Part shown: in pieces, positions 5,965-6,015 of the stretch
Position numbering within the stretch: position 1 is the stretch's first letter
Layout of the letters: each line of letters begins with the position of its first letter
DNA from: Candidatus Aminicenantota bacterium
GTDB lineage: Bacteria; Acidobacteriota; Aminicenantia; UBA2199
Reading direction: 5' to 3'
Assembly: GCA_030620255.1 (NCBI GenBank)
Contig: JAUXFB010000099.1
Location: 1 to 6,015 of the forward strand
Length of the DNA: 6,015 bases
Translations under genes and position numbers: made by a program
Notes under the pieces: generated by a model
The model's database searches: none
Told to the model about the DNA's origin: nothing
The model's input: only the letters and a program-made list of their open reading frames with translations

Positions 5965-6015
5965 TTTTATCTCCTATAGTTTTATTGTTTTTATTTGGTT
6001 TAATATTTCTTGAGA

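Overview
The window is AT-rich bacterial chromosome (roughly 30% G+C by eye, not computed), densely packed with housekeeping-type genes. The gene content suggests an uncultured Gram-negative-type lineage. Secreted or membrane-anchored TPR and C69 peptidase proteins, a DUF2065 protein and a YHS-type membrane protein together fit Acidobacteriota/Aminicenantes-like or Bacteroidota-adjacent bacteria. That placement is a guess from family content. There is no rRNA or tRNA, and I see no transposase, CRISPR array or phage gene.

Layout. Positions 1-511 hold the 3' end of a plus-strand gene that enters from outside the window. Its frame is open from base 2, and it encodes the PhoU-like cytoplasmic tail of a Na+/phosphate cotransporter. 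A 119-base AT-only spacer follows. Next comes a plus-strand gene (631-1467) for a membrane-anchored or exported TPR / coiled-coil / TPR protein, which begins at a TTG behind a run of seven G. A spacer at 1468-1613 contains a short G+C-rich island able to form hairpins, then a sigma70-like promoter for a YruB-type glutaredoxin (1614-1859). The rest is minus strand. Read in transcription order it holds an acyl-CoA dehydrogenase (5964-4813), a DUF2065 small membrane protein (4754-4551), a TM-anchored YHS-type metal-site protein (4537-4250), a YigZ/IMPACT family protein (4209-3589) and an exported C69 family peptidase (3506-1875). The last of these converges tail to tail with the glutaredoxin gene, 15 bases apart.

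How the genes relate. The minus-strand genes are separated by only 13-82 bases and could be co-transcribed, but their predicted jobs (fatty acid or amino acid beta-oxidation, an envelope metal site, translation-associated YigZ, extracellular peptide hydrolysis) do not form one recognised pathway. The DUF2065 and YHS genes look most tightly coupled, because the ribosome binding site of the second starts at the stop codon of the first. I found no defence system or other clearly new multi-gene system. The most unusual signals are small: homopolymer tracts placed where slippage would matter (G7 at the TPR gene start, C9 between the anchor and metal-site halves of the YHS gene) and the G+C-rich structured island at 1466-1528.
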